The notes: generated by a model not told the origin, from the sequence alone. A DNA stretch of 64,000 bases from Henriciella barbarensis (GCF_003576345.1 NZ_QWGB01000005.1:1426001-1490000); one strand, 5' to 3'; positions 1-9,083 are shown, counted from the first letter of the stretch. Numbers and translations are program-made.

Positions 1-23
1 CCACCGGCCCCGAGAGCTGATTT

Positions 24-1118
24 TCAGGCCAGCACAACCTGACAGTTTTCACGTTTGAGGCGGGCAGGCAGGCAGAAGGTTTTCAGGTCCTCGCCGCCAA
101 CGCGGCTCAGTAGCGCATCCGCACGCGCACGCTCCGCCTCGTTCATGGACCCATAGACATCAAGCGCGGCCTGAAGGCGCCAGAGCGGAAAGCTGCGTGC
201 CTTGGCAGGGCCGCTATGGCCTTCGATGTCGATCGTGATGTCCCCCAGTGCGCGCGGCACCCGGTCGCCCGAGGCAGCGTTCGCGGCCCAGTCGTTGTAC
301 AGCGCGGACGTCGCCATGATAGCGGGGAGTTGTTCCTGCATCTGGCGGTGCAGGATCGGTTCCAACGTCTCTGGCACCGCATCGTCGCTGAGCAACTCAC
401 CCCTGCCTTTGCCGCCGCCGGCTTTCATGCGTTCAACCCAGTCAGCAACCTTTGGGGCGAGCTTATGCATAAGCTCACCTGACGCCGGATCGCGGTAGAG
501 GTGCGCGTAGAGCGGGCCGTAGAATGCAAAGTCGGCAAGCGAAGGACGGCTGCCGAGCAAATAGGGATACTGATCCAGATGGGCTGAGAATTCGGAGAGG
601 AAAGCCTCGTAGCTTTTCTCGATGCCGGGCACCGTGTCCGCACTGACACCAAGGATCGGAAGCGCGCCCTTGAACCGTGCGCCATTCTTGCGGCCGATCT
701 CGTATTGCTGCTCCGGTGTTTGGTCAGGCGCTGAAAGCGCGCCAAATTCTGAATAGGCCCAGTCCTCATTATAATTCCAGCGATAGTGCATGGCAGGCAA
801 CATGAGCCATTCATCACCATAGAGTTGGAGAAGTTCAGCGACAAATCTCTGAAGGGGGGAAGCGGGCCAGGCGGGCGGCTGGGCGTTTTCGCGCGCTTCA
901 ATGGCCCCGATAATGTCAGTCGTGTCCTGAATGACAGTTCCGTCCGGCAGGGTTGCGACCGGTATGACCGGCCAGCCAACATTTGGCAGGATGACGTCGC
1001 GATAGACGGCCTGTGTCGCCGGTTTTTCCGTATATTCGACCCCGCGCCAGTCCAGATAAGCGCGTGCCTTACCGGTGAAGTAGCTGACTTCGGCGCCGTA
1101 TAATGTGTAGCTCGTCAT
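24..1118 (-). CDS. Glutathione S-transferase family protein, long form
   Basis: A 364-residue protein whose first 80 residues look like a GST thioredoxin-fold domain (opening MTSYTLYGAEVSYFTGKARA, then a VIPVATLPDG segment where GSTs place the cis-Pro loop). A helical C-terminal domain follows, with YLLGSRPSLADFAFYGPLYA, the usual GST_C signature. It should be cytosolic; no signal peptide is seen. Typical bacterial GSTs are 200-230 residues. Here about 120 extra residues follow the GST_C domain, ending in a Cys-containing tail (FCLPARLKRENCQVVLA), and I cannot assign them. Substrate unknown. It is divergent from the small gene at 1178 and stands alone on its strand. Confidence 0.8.
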   Translation of the reverse strand: MTSYTLYGAEVSYFTGKARAYLDWRGVEYTEKPATQAVYRDVILPNVGWPVIPVATLPDGTVIQDTTDIIGAIEARENAQPPAWPASPLQRFVAELLQLYGDEWLMLPAMHYRWNYNEDWAYSEFGALSAPDQTPEQQYEIGRKNGARFKGALPILGVSADTVPGIEKSYEAFLSEFSAHLDQYPYLLGSRPSLADFAFYGPLYAHLYRDPASGELMHKLAPKVADWVERMKAGGGKGRGELLSDDAVPETLEPILHRQMQEQLPAIMATSALYNDWAANAASGDRVPRALGDITIDIEGHSGPAKARSFPLWRLQAALDVYGSMNEAERARADALLSRVGGEDLKTFCLPARLKRENCQVVLA

Positions 1119-1177
1119 ATGATTTATGAATTCCCGTGCCTATCGTGAGCCTGAGGGACAGACAAAAAGGCTATCTG

Positions 1178-1498
1178 ATGTCGGAGTTCAAGCATTTCTG
1201 CCTCGTGGCGGGGGGCGAGACCATGGAGGGGCACGCTGTCCCCGATGGCCGCGTCGGCCCATCCGTGATGTCACTGAAGGTCTGGGCGGCCTCAGTTGAA
1301 GAGGCGGTCGAGGTCATCATTTCCATAGGGAATGAGATCGGTTTCAAGATCGAGCAGAACGTCGAAGTCATTCGCTCCAAGGCAACGCAAATGGCCCGCG
1401 ACGAGGCGTTTGCCTATGCAGTCCGGGTCACGCCGTGCACGGACGGTGAACTGGACCTGTGCGTGGCCGAAGAGGCAGAGCGCATCCAGAACGAATAG
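1178..1498 (+). CDS. Small conserved-looking hypothetical protein
   Basis: A 106-residue soluble protein with no signal peptide or membrane segment. I start it at the ATG at 1178 (MSEFKHFCLVAGG) because an AAAGG sits about 8 bases upstream; the frame stays open to 1136 but that start has no ribosome site. The protein is acidic with a helical middle (VEEAVEVIISIGNEIGFKIE) and three Cys. Function not recognised. It lies divergent from the GST and about 100 bases ahead of a lipoprotein gene on the same strand. Confidence 0.6.
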   Translation: MSEFKHFCLVAGGETMEGHAVPDGRVGPSVMSLKVWAASVEEAVEVIISIGNEIGFKIEQNVEVIRSKATQMARDEAFAYAVRVTPCTDGELDLCVAEEAERIQNE

Positions 1499-1597
1499 GT
1501 CGGCGGGCGGGAACCGCCTTTGACCACACCCCGTTTTCTTCACATTGGCCCCGGCGTCTGATCGCCGGGCTGCCTGCCAGAATGGAAGGAAACGCTT

Positions 1598-1945
1598 ATG
1601 AAGAATCTCACAATGATTGCGGGTGCCATTGGTGCGCTAAGCATGGCGGCATGCGCCGCAAATCCACCGCCAGCACCAGGATCGGGTGGTCCGGGCTATA
1701 GTGGGAATGCGGGTTATGACGACGGTTACCGCGGGCCGCCGCGCGCCGACCGAGGCTATGGCGACCCTCGATACGAGGGCCGCTACGGCAATAACCGCTA
1801 TAATGACCGGCACGACCGCTACGACCCTTACGACGCCCGCTATCATGGCCAGCGCTATTACGATGACCGAGCACGGCGCTATTACTATATTGACGCACGC
1901 ACCGGCGCGACGATCTGGGTAAATGGCGATTTGAGAGGCCGTTAG
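1598..1945 (+). CDS. Small Tyr/Arg/Asp-rich lipoprotein
   Basis: A 115-residue protein with a lipoprotein signal (MKNLTMIAGAIGALSMAAC; lipobox MAAC, acylated Cys about residue 19). The mature part is low-complexity, rich in Tyr, Arg, Asp and Gly with repeated RY/YD pairs. It closes with YYYIDARTGATIWVNGDLRG, a short ordered-looking segment. A good ribosome site (GGAAGGA) precedes the ATG and a strong terminator follows. It is probably outer-membrane or periplasm anchored; role unknown. The composition resembles small envelope-stress lipoproteins, but that is only an impression. Confidence 0.7.
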   Translation: MKNLTMIAGAIGALSMAACAANPPPAPGSGGPGYSGNAGYDDGYRGPPRADRGYGDPRYEGRYGNNRYNDRHDRYDPYDARYHGQRYYDDRARRYYYIDARTGATIWVNGDLRGR

Positions 1946-1968
1946 AACGCCACTCAATCCCTGACAGG

Positions 1969-2000
1969 AAAGGGCGCATCCGCCGCGATGCGCCCTTTTC
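1969..2000 (+). terminator. Rho-independent terminator after the lipoprotein gene
   Basis: A perfect 12-bp stem (AAAGGGCGCATC / GATGCGCCCTTT) with a 6-base loop and a short T-run inside the 3' arm. It ends the 1598-1945 transcript and lies 78 bases ahead of the TTG start of the esterase gene, which argues against the far-upstream ATG at 1988 for that gene. Confidence 0.8.
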
Positions 2001-2077
2001 GCATTCGTGCTGCCGGTGGGAAGTCAGCCGAGTTGTGTTACATAAAGGGAGAAGCAACCACAGGAGACCTTCAGGTT

Positions 2078-2911
2078 TTGGAAACAGTATCAGACTGGAC
2101 GAGTTTTGGCGGTGATCTCAGCGTTTACGATCATGAAAGCGAGACGCTCGGTTGTACAATGCGGTTCGCCGTATTCGAGCCGCCGCAGACCGATGAGGAG
2201 CCTGTTCCTGTTCTCTGGTATCTTTCCGGACTGACCTGCAACTGGTCGAACGTCATGGAAAAGGGCGGCCTGCAGCGGAAGGCGGCTGAGCTTGGCGTGA
2301 TGATCGTCGCCCCCGACACCAGTCCGCGCGGCGAGGACGTTGCAGACGATGAAGCCTACGACCTTGGCCAGGGGGCCGGCTTCTACCTAACAGCCACGCA
2401 GGACCCATGGACCAAACACTACAAGATGGACCAGTATATCATGGAAGAGCTTCCTTCCGTGATCCGGTCAAACTTCGCGGCCGATATGCGCCGTCAGTCC
2501 ATTTTCGGTCACTCCATGGGCGGGCATGGCGCGCTGGTCCTTGCGCTCCGCAACCCGGGCCACTTCCGCAGCGTGTCGGCTTTCTCACCGATCGTTGCGC
2601 CTTCGCAGGTGCCCTGGGGCGAGAAGGCATTTTCAGCTTATCTCGGCGATGAGAAGGAAGCCTGGAAGGAATGGGACGCGTGCGAGCTGGTCAAGAAGAC
2701 GCAACTCGATACGACCATCCTCATAGATCAGGGCGAGGACGACCAGTTCCTGGAAGAGCAGTTGAAGCCGGGCCTGTTCGAGCAAGCTTGCCGCGAGACG
2801 GGGCAGCCGCTCGCGATCAGGCTGCGGCCGGGCTATGACCATTCCTACTATTTCATCTCAACCTTTATGGATGACCACATCATGCACCATGCCAAGGCAC
2901 TCTACGGCTAG
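2078..2911 (+). CDS. fghA: S-formylglutathione hydrolase
   Basis: Esterase-D family enzyme that hydrolyses S-formylglutathione to formate and glutathione in the glutathione-dependent formaldehyde detoxification route; cytosolic. The nucleophile elbow is GHSMGGHG (Ser about residue 146), followed by DQGEDDQFLEEQLKP and GYDHSYYFISTFMDDH, which carry the Asp and His of the triad. VLWYLSGLTC and APDTSPRGE are also family hallmarks. I choose the TTG at 2078: it gives 277 residues, the normal family length, starts with the usual (M)ETVSDWTSFGG, and has AGGAG 11 bases upstream. An ATG at 1988 would lie inside the preceding terminator. The partner formaldehyde dehydrogenase is not in this window. Confidence 0.9.
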   Translation: METVSDWTSFGGDLSVYDHESETLGCTMRFAVFEPPQTDEEPVPVLWYLSGLTCNWSNVMEKGGLQRKAAELGVMIVAPDTSPRGEDVADDEAYDLGQGAGFYLTATQDPWTKHYKMDQYIMEELPSVIRSNFAADMRRQSIFGHSMGGHGALVLALRNPGHFRSVSAFSPIVAPSQVPWGEKAFSAYLGDEKEAWKEWDACELVKKTQLDTTILIDQGEDDQFLEEQLKPGLFEQACRETGQPLAIRLRPGYDHSYYFISTFMDDHIMHHAKALYG

Positions 2912-2935
2912 AGTGCTGGCATCTCGAAATGACGA

Positions 2936-2969
2936 AGCCCGCCCGGAGCAATCCAGGCGGGCTTTTTGT
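2936..2969 (+). terminator. Rho-independent terminator after fghA
   Basis: Stem AGCCCGCC / GGCGGGCT with a 12-base loop, then TTTTTG on the plus strand. It lies between the convergent fghA and symporter genes. There is no T-run on the minus side, so it should mainly serve fghA. Confidence 0.8.
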
Positions 2970-2990
2970 TTGGACGGTAGCTTGAGACCG

Positions 2991-4445
2991 CTAGGTAGCA
3001 GCTTCCTCAGCGGGGCTGTGCTGCAACTCGGCGCGCGTGGCAGGACGTGACATGATCCAGCCGATGACGACCGGGATCAGGATGCCCGGGAAGCCTTCAT
3101 AGACGCCGCCCTGCCAGCCTAGCCCGAAACGCCAGACAAGCGTGATGCCAATACCGAGCACCATCAGGAAGATGGCGGTTGTCTCACTGACACGGCGGTT
3201 CAGCGCGTAGAGCGTCAGAAGCGGTGCGAAGGCCGCCGCTAGTGCCGACCATGCGATGATCACGAGACTGAACACACTCTGGCTGTCCATGAGGGCGAGC
3301 GCGAGCGCCAGAACTGTCACTGTGCCCGTCGCGGCCTTGAGCATCCACGGGTGTTCAAGTCGTTCCGGGACGAGGTCGTGGGTGATCGCGGCCGAACAGG
3401 AAAGCACGACTGAGTCTGCTGTCGACATTGTCGCTGCAAAGATACCCGCCAGTATCAGGCCCACGAGAACATCCGGCAGCAGGCCTTCGGCCATGCGCGG
3501 CAGGGCAAGTTCGACATCGATGTCTGCGGTATCCGGCATGTAGACGCGGGCGAGTAGGGAAAGGCCGGCCGCGAGGATGTAGAAGACGACGAAAAAGCCG
3601 TAATACCAGACGCGTGTGCGCCGCATGTTGCGGTCATCGTCCAGCGCCATGAAACGGACCATAATGTGCGGCTGTCCAACGACGGAAAAACCGGCGAAGA
3701 GCCAGCCAAGAACAAACAGGCCGACGCCAAGCGCGCCGGTGAGAAGAAGCTCATCCGACTCTGGCATCAGGTTGAGGTAGGTACCGCCATCCATGGTGCT
3801 CAGCTGTTCGAACATGCTGCCGAAGCCGCCGGCCCAGCTGACGCCGACGAAAAAAAGCGTGAAGAGCGCGCCAAGCATACAGATTGACTGGATGGCATCT
3901 GTCCAGATCGAGGCTCGGATGCCGCCGGCAATGGAATAGGCAAGGATGATGACGGCTGACCCGATCGCGCCAATCCGCCAGTCAAAGCCGTCAAAGACGC
4001 CCTCAAGCGCTTTCGCGCCAGCGGTGATCTGGGCCGCGCCATAGACAATCAGTAGCACGACCATGATGACGGCGGCCATCCTGCGCCAGATCGCGAAATC
4101 GTCGCCATGCCAACGCGACAGGACCGATGCAAAGGAGGCCTCATTGGTAACGCCTGTGGCGGTTCTCAATTTACGGTGGATGAAAGTGGACCCGATGAAG
4201 TCGCCCACGATCCAGCCGAACATCAGCCAGATCGCTGAAAGCCCTGTGGCGTATCCATAGCCGATGACGCCGATAAAGAGATAACCGGAATTATTCGTTG
4301 CGACGGCCGAGAGGCCAGCCAGCCAGGGTGAGACCGTCTGGCCGGCAATGTAATAATCTTTTCGTTCCCCGGTCGCCTGCCGGGCAGAGGCAAGCCCCAC
4401 GCCTAGAAAGATGATCAGGATAACAATGAAGCTCGCAAGTATCAT
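2991..4445 (-). CDS. Sodium:solute symporter (SSS family, PutP-like)
   Basis: A 484-residue, roughly 13-helix inner-membrane protein. It has the SSS-family layout: MILASFIVILIIFLGVGLAS, the SPWLAGLSAVATNNSGYLFIG region of TM2-3, and AYSIAGGIRASIWTDAIQS with the family's A-G-G-x-x-A-x-x-x-T-D-x-x-Q pattern. Na+-coupled uptake of an organic solute is expected. It is the last gene of the ectoine operon and overlaps the MFS gene by 4 bases (ATGA), so its solute is plausibly ectoine or another compatible solute or precursor. That substrate is inferred from position only. Proline or acetate would be alternative guesses for this family. Confidence 0.85.
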   Translation of the reverse strand: MILASFIVILIIFLGVGLASARQATGERKDYYIAGQTVSPWLAGLSAVATNNSGYLFIGVIGYGYATGLSAIWLMFGWIVGDFIGSTFIHRKLRTATGVTNEASFASVLSRWHGDDFAIWRRMAAVIMVVLLIVYGAAQITAGAKALEGVFDGFDWRIGAIGSAVIILAYSIAGGIRASIWTDAIQSICMLGALFTLFFVGVSWAGGFGSMFEQLSTMDGGTYLNLMPESDELLLTGALGVGLFVLGWLFAGFSVVGQPHIMVRFMALDDDRNMRRTRVWYYGFFVVFYILAAGLSLLARVYMPDTADIDVELALPRMAEGLLPDVLVGLILAGIFAATMSTADSVVLSCSAAITHDLVPERLEHPWMLKAATGTVTVLALALALMDSQSVFSLVIIAWSALAAAFAPLLTLYALNRRVSETTAIFLMVLGIGITLVWRFGLGWQGGVYEGFPGILIPVVIGWIMSRPATRAELQHSPAEEAAT

Positions 4446-5782
4446 TCTGTGTCTGTCTCTTGTGATGCCATCCAGGCGAGAAACAGGTCGAACTGTTCAT
4501 TCGTCGCTTCGCCACGTGGGTCTATTTCAGAAATCGCAAGGCTGGTTGCCTGCGTCGCGTTGAAGGGTTCCTTGTCTTCCGGGGTGACTTCAGCGGTATT
4601 CACCATCCGTGTGAACATAAGCGCGGCCATGATTGCAAGGCCGAAGGCGGAGAAAGCAAATAGACCGGCGGGCCCCATCGCCGACATCGAAACGCCCGCG
4701 ATCAATGGTCCGATGATCGAGCCAATACCCCAGATGATCAGAATGCCGGCCATCATGGACGTGGCCTGTTCGGGCTTGGCCCGGTCGGCCGCATGGGCGA
4801 TGGCGACGGCGTAGTAGGACAGTGCGCCCATGCCGAAGAGAAAGCCGAGTAAGAGAATGACAGGCTGTGTCGCGAGTGGGCTGAGCATCGCCAGAGCCAC
4901 AGCAGAGACAGCGCCGATAATACCCGCAGCGGCTATGACCAGGCGGCGGTCGATACGGTCAGAGATAAAGCCTGCAGGCCAGAGACCGACCATGGCGCCT
5001 GCAAGCAGCGCGCCGTTGAAGCGGGCTGAAAAACCAGCAGCATCTTCGGGTGAAACGGACTGGGCGAAGACTGGATAGAGTTGAGCGACCGAATTGTTCA
5101 CGGCACCTGCGCAGAAAGCTGCAAAAGCTGCCGCCGGCGCGTATTTCAGGATCTTTCGCGGGCCGAAGGGCGACGCGGCGTGGATATCAGGCTGGATCTG
5201 GCGCGTGGCGGTAATCGGCATGATGGTGAACGCGAAGAGCGCGGCAACCATGAGGAAACCCATAATGCCATTTGCGCCCGCCATAACGGCAAAAGGGCCG
5301 CCAATGGCGCCCAGCTTCGCGACAACATGATAGAAGCCAAGAATGGCGCCGCGTTTTTCAGGCGGGGAGGCATCTGCGATCCAGCTCTCGCCCGCGGTAA
5401 ACAGCGCTGAGGTGCATGCACCGATGACCGCCTGAACCAAGGCCCAGAAGATGACGCTTGGTCCCAAGGTCAGGCTGAGAGAGGCGATGATGGCAATCGC
5501 CGCAAAAAATGCAAAAGAGCGGATGTGCCCTATCCGTGAAATCTGGATGGGCGACAGAATCGCGCCTGTCAGGAAACCACCAGCATAGAACGCCGCAACC
5601 AGACCAAGGGCAGCATTCGATGTGCCGGAGGCCTGCAGGCCCAGAGCAATCATCACGGATAGGGCAGCCGCTGCACCCTGTAGCAGGGTGAGGGAGAGCA
5701 CGATGGCGAGAACGTTCCGGTATTGACCGAACGTACCTCGCCATCCTGCATGTGTCGTTTCAGACGTAGCCGAATACGTCAT
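4442..5782 (-). CDS. MFS transporter in the ectoine operon
   Basis: A 446-residue major-facilitator protein with 12 predicted helices. It has the two-half organisation, a loop containing SWIADASPPEKRGAILGFYHV after TM4, and FISDRIDRRLV (an R-x-D-R-R-x-V loop-8/9 motif) in the second half. Residues beyond about 400 form a soluble acidic tail. Its start overlaps the ask_ect stop by one base and its end overlaps the symporter by four, so all three are co-translated. It could export or take up ectoine, or protect against leakage. No substrate can be read from the sequence. Confidence 0.8.
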   Translation of the reverse strand: MTYSATSETTHAGWRGTFGQYRNVLAIVLSLTLLQGAAAALSVMIALGLQASGTSNAALGLVAAFYAGGFLTGAILSPIQISRIGHIRSFAFFAAIAIIASLSLTLGPSVIFWALVQAVIGACTSALFTAGESWIADASPPEKRGAILGFYHVVAKLGAIGGPFAVMAGANGIMGFLMVAALFAFTIMPITATRQIQPDIHAASPFGPRKILKYAPAAAFAAFCAGAVNNSVAQLYPVFAQSVSPEDAAGFSARFNGALLAGAMVGLWPAGFISDRIDRRLVIAAAGIIGAVSAVALAMLSPLATQPVILLLGFLFGMGALSYYAVAIAHAADRAKPEQATSMMAGILIIWGIGSIIGPLIAGVSMSAMGPAGLFAFSAFGLAIMAALMFTRMVNTAEVTPEDKEPFNATQATSLAISEIDPRGEATNEQFDLFLAWMASQETDTE

Positions 5783-7233
5783 CAGGCGGCGGTGCGGATT
5801 TCCGCTGAATCGCCATCCCGGTGCGCCGACTCTTCCTCGACGAGTGCCTTGTGAAGCACGCGCACTGCCTCGTCGTAGTCCTCTTTAGCCACAAAGAGCT
5901 GAAGGTCGGTGCTGCGTGTCAGCTTCTGAAGGCCGAGCATGTTGATACCAGCGTCATAGAGCGCCGACGTGGCCTTGGCGGTCATGCCGGGCACGTCGAG
6001 ATTCGCGCCGATCACCGAAACGATCGCAAGCTCGCGCGTCGTGACCTCTGCATTCTCATACAGGGCCTCAAGATCAGCGGCAGCGCGGTTTAGCGACTCA
6101 CGCGTACAATCGACATAGTGGGTGATCGTATTCGCGTTGGAGCTTTTGGACACGATCCAAACCTTGTGGCGGGTCAGCGCCTTCAGTGCCTCGGCATCGT
6201 AACCCTTCACACCGACCATGTCCTGCTCGAACAATTCGAAGGCATAGAGGTTCTTGATACCCGTTACGATTTCGGCGCGCGCCTCTTCCGGGTGGAAATC
6301 ATCTGTAATGATCGTTCCGGCGTCCGACGGGTCGAACGTGTTCTTGACGCGTAGCGGCACGCCGGCCTGACGAAGGCCCTTCGCGGCTTTCGGGTGAACC
6401 GCTTCCATACCCATATTGGAAAGCTGGTCGGCGACATCGTAATTGGTCTTGCCGATCTTCATTACCTTGTCATTGCCAACCAGTTTCGGGTCAGCGCTGG
6501 AAAGATGGAATTCCTTATGGATGATGGCTTCCGCGGCATTGGTAAGGGCGCCGATGCGCGAAAATGTGACTTCGGTGTAGCCACGGTCGTAGAGTTTCAC
6601 CATGCCCTCGATGCAACTGGCGTAGCCGGTGCAAATTGGCAGCTCTTTCGAAAAGTCGATACCCTGCAGGGAGGTTCGGATACGCTCATCGAGCGACATC
6701 TTTTCGTCGTCACGCCAGCCTGTGAAGTCGACAAAGACCGAGTTGATGTCACGCTGGCGGAGCAGAAGGCTCGTATTGTGAGCTGAATGCGCTTCGCCGA
6801 GGGCGGCCAGCATCTCGCGTACCGTCATCAGATGTTCGTCGAGCCGGAACTGGCCGTAAGAACAGAGGCGATGGAGGTCGATCAGGCAGTTGCGCACACC
6901 TTCGACGCGCTCCAGTACGAAGTTATCTGCAACCTTGCGGTCCGGATGGTCGCCAAAGACCTCGTGGTTCTTCTCACGCATGGCTTCTGACAGCTCGGTA
7001 AGCGCTTCGCTCCACTGCCACTTGTTTTCGGCCTTGGCGAAAAGTGCATATACGCCTGGCTTGCCGCTTTTCTTGTGTTCCAGAAGAAGATTGGTCATGC
7101 CGGCATAGGCCGACACGACGAAAATACGATTATACAGGTCGTCGCCTTCGCGCCCGTTTATCAGGACATTGTCGAGAATGACGGGTGTGTTCGCGATGGA
7201 CGTACCACCGATTTTTTCAACAGTATGGGTCAT
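5782..7233 (-). CDS. ask_ect: Aspartate kinase specialised for ectoine synthesis (Ask_Ect)
   Basis: Phosphorylates L-aspartate to feed aspartate-semialdehyde into ectoine synthesis. The N-terminal kinase domain opens with VEKIGGTSIAN (the K-x-G-G-T-S motif of aspartokinases). The C-terminal ACT region includes VSVIGANLDVPGMTAKATSA and INMLGLQKL. At 483 residues it has the long insertion (about residues 65-150) seen in Ask_Ect rather than the roughly 410-residue LysC. Such paralogues are known from ect operons and are thought to escape feedback inhibition by lysine and threonine. It is separated from ectC by a 13-bp stem-loop. Confidence 0.92.
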   Translation of the reverse strand: MTHTVEKIGGTSIANTPVILDNVLINGREGDDLYNRIFVVSAYAGMTNLLLEHKKSGKPGVYALFAKAENKWQWSEALTELSEAMREKNHEVFGDHPDRKVADNFVLERVEGVRNCLIDLHRLCSYGQFRLDEHLMTVREMLAALGEAHSAHNTSLLLRQRDINSVFVDFTGWRDDEKMSLDERIRTSLQGIDFSKELPICTGYASCIEGMVKLYDRGYTEVTFSRIGALTNAAEAIIHKEFHLSSADPKLVGNDKVMKIGKTNYDVADQLSNMGMEAVHPKAAKGLRQAGVPLRVKNTFDPSDAGTIITDDFHPEEARAEIVTGIKNLYAFELFEQDMVGVKGYDAEALKALTRHKVWIVSKSSNANTITHYVDCTRESLNRAAADLEALYENAEVTTRELAIVSVIGANLDVPGMTAKATSALYDAGINMLGLQKLTRSTDLQLFVAKEDYDEAVRVLHKALVEEESAHRDGDSAEIRTAA

Positions 7234-7269
7234 GGGATTTTGCCCCGGAGTTTTTGGTCTGGTTGGATG

Positions 7270-7302
7270 ACGAGCAGCCCGAAAACTGGTCGGGCTGCTC
7301 GT
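7270..7302 (-). promoter_or_regulatory. Intra-operon stem-loop between ectC and ask_ect
   Basis: A perfect 13-bp inverted repeat (arms 7270-7282 and 7290-7302, core GAGCAGCCCGA) with a 7-base loop. There is no T-run on the minus side. It sits in the only sizeable gap (88 bases) between ectC and the kinase, so it could be a processing, stability or partial-attenuation element setting kinase levels below EctABC. The structure is seen; the role is inferred. Confidence 0.55.
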
Positions 7303-7321
7303 TCGTAATCAGATCAAGCGT

Positions 7322-7723
7322 CTAGCCTGCGTCTTCGAGATCTTCTGCGGCGGCGTACGAACCGTCGGGCAGGTGCACTTCCTTGCCGGTGACCGGCGGG
7401 TTGAAGCAGCATGCCATATGCAGTTCTTCTTCTGCGCGCAGGGTATGCTTGTCGTGAAGGTTGAGGCCGTACATCACGCCCGGCTTGATCTCGTGGGTCT
7501 CGCCAGTGGCAAGGTCCGTGATCGAGCCTTTACCCTTCATGCAGTACACGCTCTCGAAGTGGTTCTTGTAATGAAAGGTGTGCTCCGAGCCTGCTTCCAG
7601 CACCGTAATGTGGAAGCTGAAGCCCATCTTGTCGTCGGCCAGAAGCATCCGGTAGGACGTCCACTGTGCGTCAGATACGGCACGATCCGTGCCCTTCAGT
7701 TCATTCATATCGCGTACGATCAT
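7322..7723 (-). CDS. ectC: L-ectoine synthase EctC
   Basis: Cupin enzyme that cyclises N-gamma-acetyl-L-2,4-diaminobutyrate to ectoine by loss of water; cytosolic, 133 residues, normal length. Seen: MIVRDMNELKGTDR, YRMLLADDKMGFSFHITVLE, the metal and active-site strand HYKNHFESVYCMKGKG, GLNLHDKHTLRAEEE and CCFNPPVTGKEVH, all in the order expected of EctC. It is the third gene after ectA-ectB, 6 bases after ectB. Confidence 0.97.
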   Translation of the reverse strand: MIVRDMNELKGTDRAVSDAQWTSYRMLLADDKMGFSFHITVLEAGSEHTFHYKNHFESVYCMKGKGSITDLATGETHEIKPGVMYGLNLHDKHTLRAEEELHMACCFNPPVTGKEVHLPDGSYAAAEDLEDAG

Positions 7724-7729
7724 CGTAAC

Positions 7730-9028
7730 TTACTCCGCTGCGATCTTGTGGCTTTCGACGGTCTCCTGCGCCGCCTCGAACAGGATATCGAGACCCTTCT
7801 GAAGCTGGTCTTCAGGAATGGTCAGGGCGGCGAGAACCTTCACGACTTCATCGTCGGCGCCTGATGTCTCAATGATGAGACCCTTCTCGAATGCGCGGCT
7901 GCACATGTCAGATGCGATATCACCAGATGTGACGTCGACGCCCTTCATCATGCCGCGGCCTTTGAGTCGTGCGCCTGGAATGAGATCGGCGATTCTCTGC
8001 AAACCCGCCTCAAGGATGTCGGCTTTCTTGCGAACGTCCTTCATGAAGGCATCGTCTTTCCAGAACTTGTCGAGTGTGACTTTCGCGGTGATGAAAGCGT
8101 GGTTGTTGCCCCGGAACGTGCCGTTATGTTCGGCTGGCTTCCAGATATCGTGCTCCTTCTTGAGGAGTACACAGGCAAACGGCAGGCCCATACCCGAGAG
8201 CGATTTGGCCTGAGTAATGATGTCAGGCTTGATGCCTGCATTCTCAAAGCCAAAATAGTCGCCTGAGCGACCGCAACCTGACTGGATGTCATCGACGATC
8301 AGTAGTGCGCCGGTCTTCTTGGCGAGATCGGCAATACCTTTCATCCATTTAGCAGACGCGGCGTTGAGGCCGCCCTCGCCTTGGATAGGTTCGAAGATGA
8401 ATGCGGCGGGCGCATCGACACCGGATGAGCTATTGTCGATCATCATTTCAATCTGGTCGAGCGTGTCGACATCATCGCCGAAGGCGCCCGCGTAAGGCAG
8501 GTGCGTCGTGCCGCAGATGCCATTACAGCCTGCGCCGGCACCGGCCCGTTTGCCGGCATTGCCTGTCAACGCAAGTGCGCCGAGCGTCATGCCATGAAAG
8601 CCGTTTGTAAAGGCAATGACGTTGCTGCGGCCGGTTACCTTACGGGCGAGCTTGACGGCGGCTTCGACGGCGTTCGTGCCGGTCGGGCCGGTCATCATGA
8701 TCTTGTAGTCACCCATGCCGCGCGGTTCGAGGATGTTGTCCTCGAACGCTTTCAGCCACTCGGCCTTTGCGTCGGTGTACATATCGAGGCCATGGGCAAT
8801 GCCATCGCGCTCGATGTGTTCGATAAGAGCTTTCTTCATATCCGGGTCGTTGTGACCGTAATTGAGGGTCGAGCACCCGGCGAGAAAGTCTATATAGGTC
8901 TTGCCATTGGCGTCGGTCATCTCCGAGCCCTTGGCGCTGACGAAGACCGTATCAAAATTGCGGCAATAGCTGCGCACGATCGATTCGCGTCTTTCGAAAA
9001 TGTCTTCCTGAATGTCTGTGAACGGCAT
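7730..9028 (-). CDS. ectB: Diaminobutyrate--2-oxoglutarate transaminase EctB
   Basis: PLP-dependent class III aminotransferase that transfers the amino group of glutamate to aspartate-semialdehyde, giving L-2,4-diaminobutyrate. At 432 residues the length is typical. Seen: FLAGCSTLNYGHNDP, TGPTGTNAVEAAVKLAR, the PLP-binding Asp region LLIVDDIQSGCGRSG and the Schiff-base Lys in TQAKSLSGMGLP (about residue 275). Second gene of the ect operon, 55 bases downstream of ectA. Confidence 0.97.
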   Translation of the reverse strand: MPFTDIQEDIFERRESIVRSYCRNFDTVFVSAKGSEMTDANGKTYIDFLAGCSTLNYGHNDPDMKKALIEHIERDGIAHGLDMYTDAKAEWLKAFEDNILEPRGMGDYKIMMTGPTGTNAVEAAVKLARKVTGRSNVIAFTNGFHGMTLGALALTGNAGKRAGAGAGCNGICGTTHLPYAGAFGDDVDTLDQIEMMIDNSSSGVDAPAAFIFEPIQGEGGLNAASAKWMKGIADLAKKTGALLIVDDIQSGCGRSGDYFGFENAGIKPDIITQAKSLSGMGLPFACVLLKKEHDIWKPAEHNGTFRGNNHAFITAKVTLDKFWKDDAFMKDVRKKADILEAGLQRIADLIPGARLKGRGMMKGVDVTSGDIASDMCSRAFEKGLIIETSGADDEVVKVLAALTIPEDQLQKGLDILFEAAQETVESHKIAAE

Positions 9029-9083
9029 GCGTCCTGCTCCTGTTTTGGTCTGGTTTTGAGCGTCTAGGCGCGAGATTGTCGGC

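Noticed and set aside
1988-2077. N-terminal extension of S-formylglutathione hydrolase from the ATG at 1988
   Set aside because: It lies inside the 3' arm of a terminator and adds 30 residues absent from the family.
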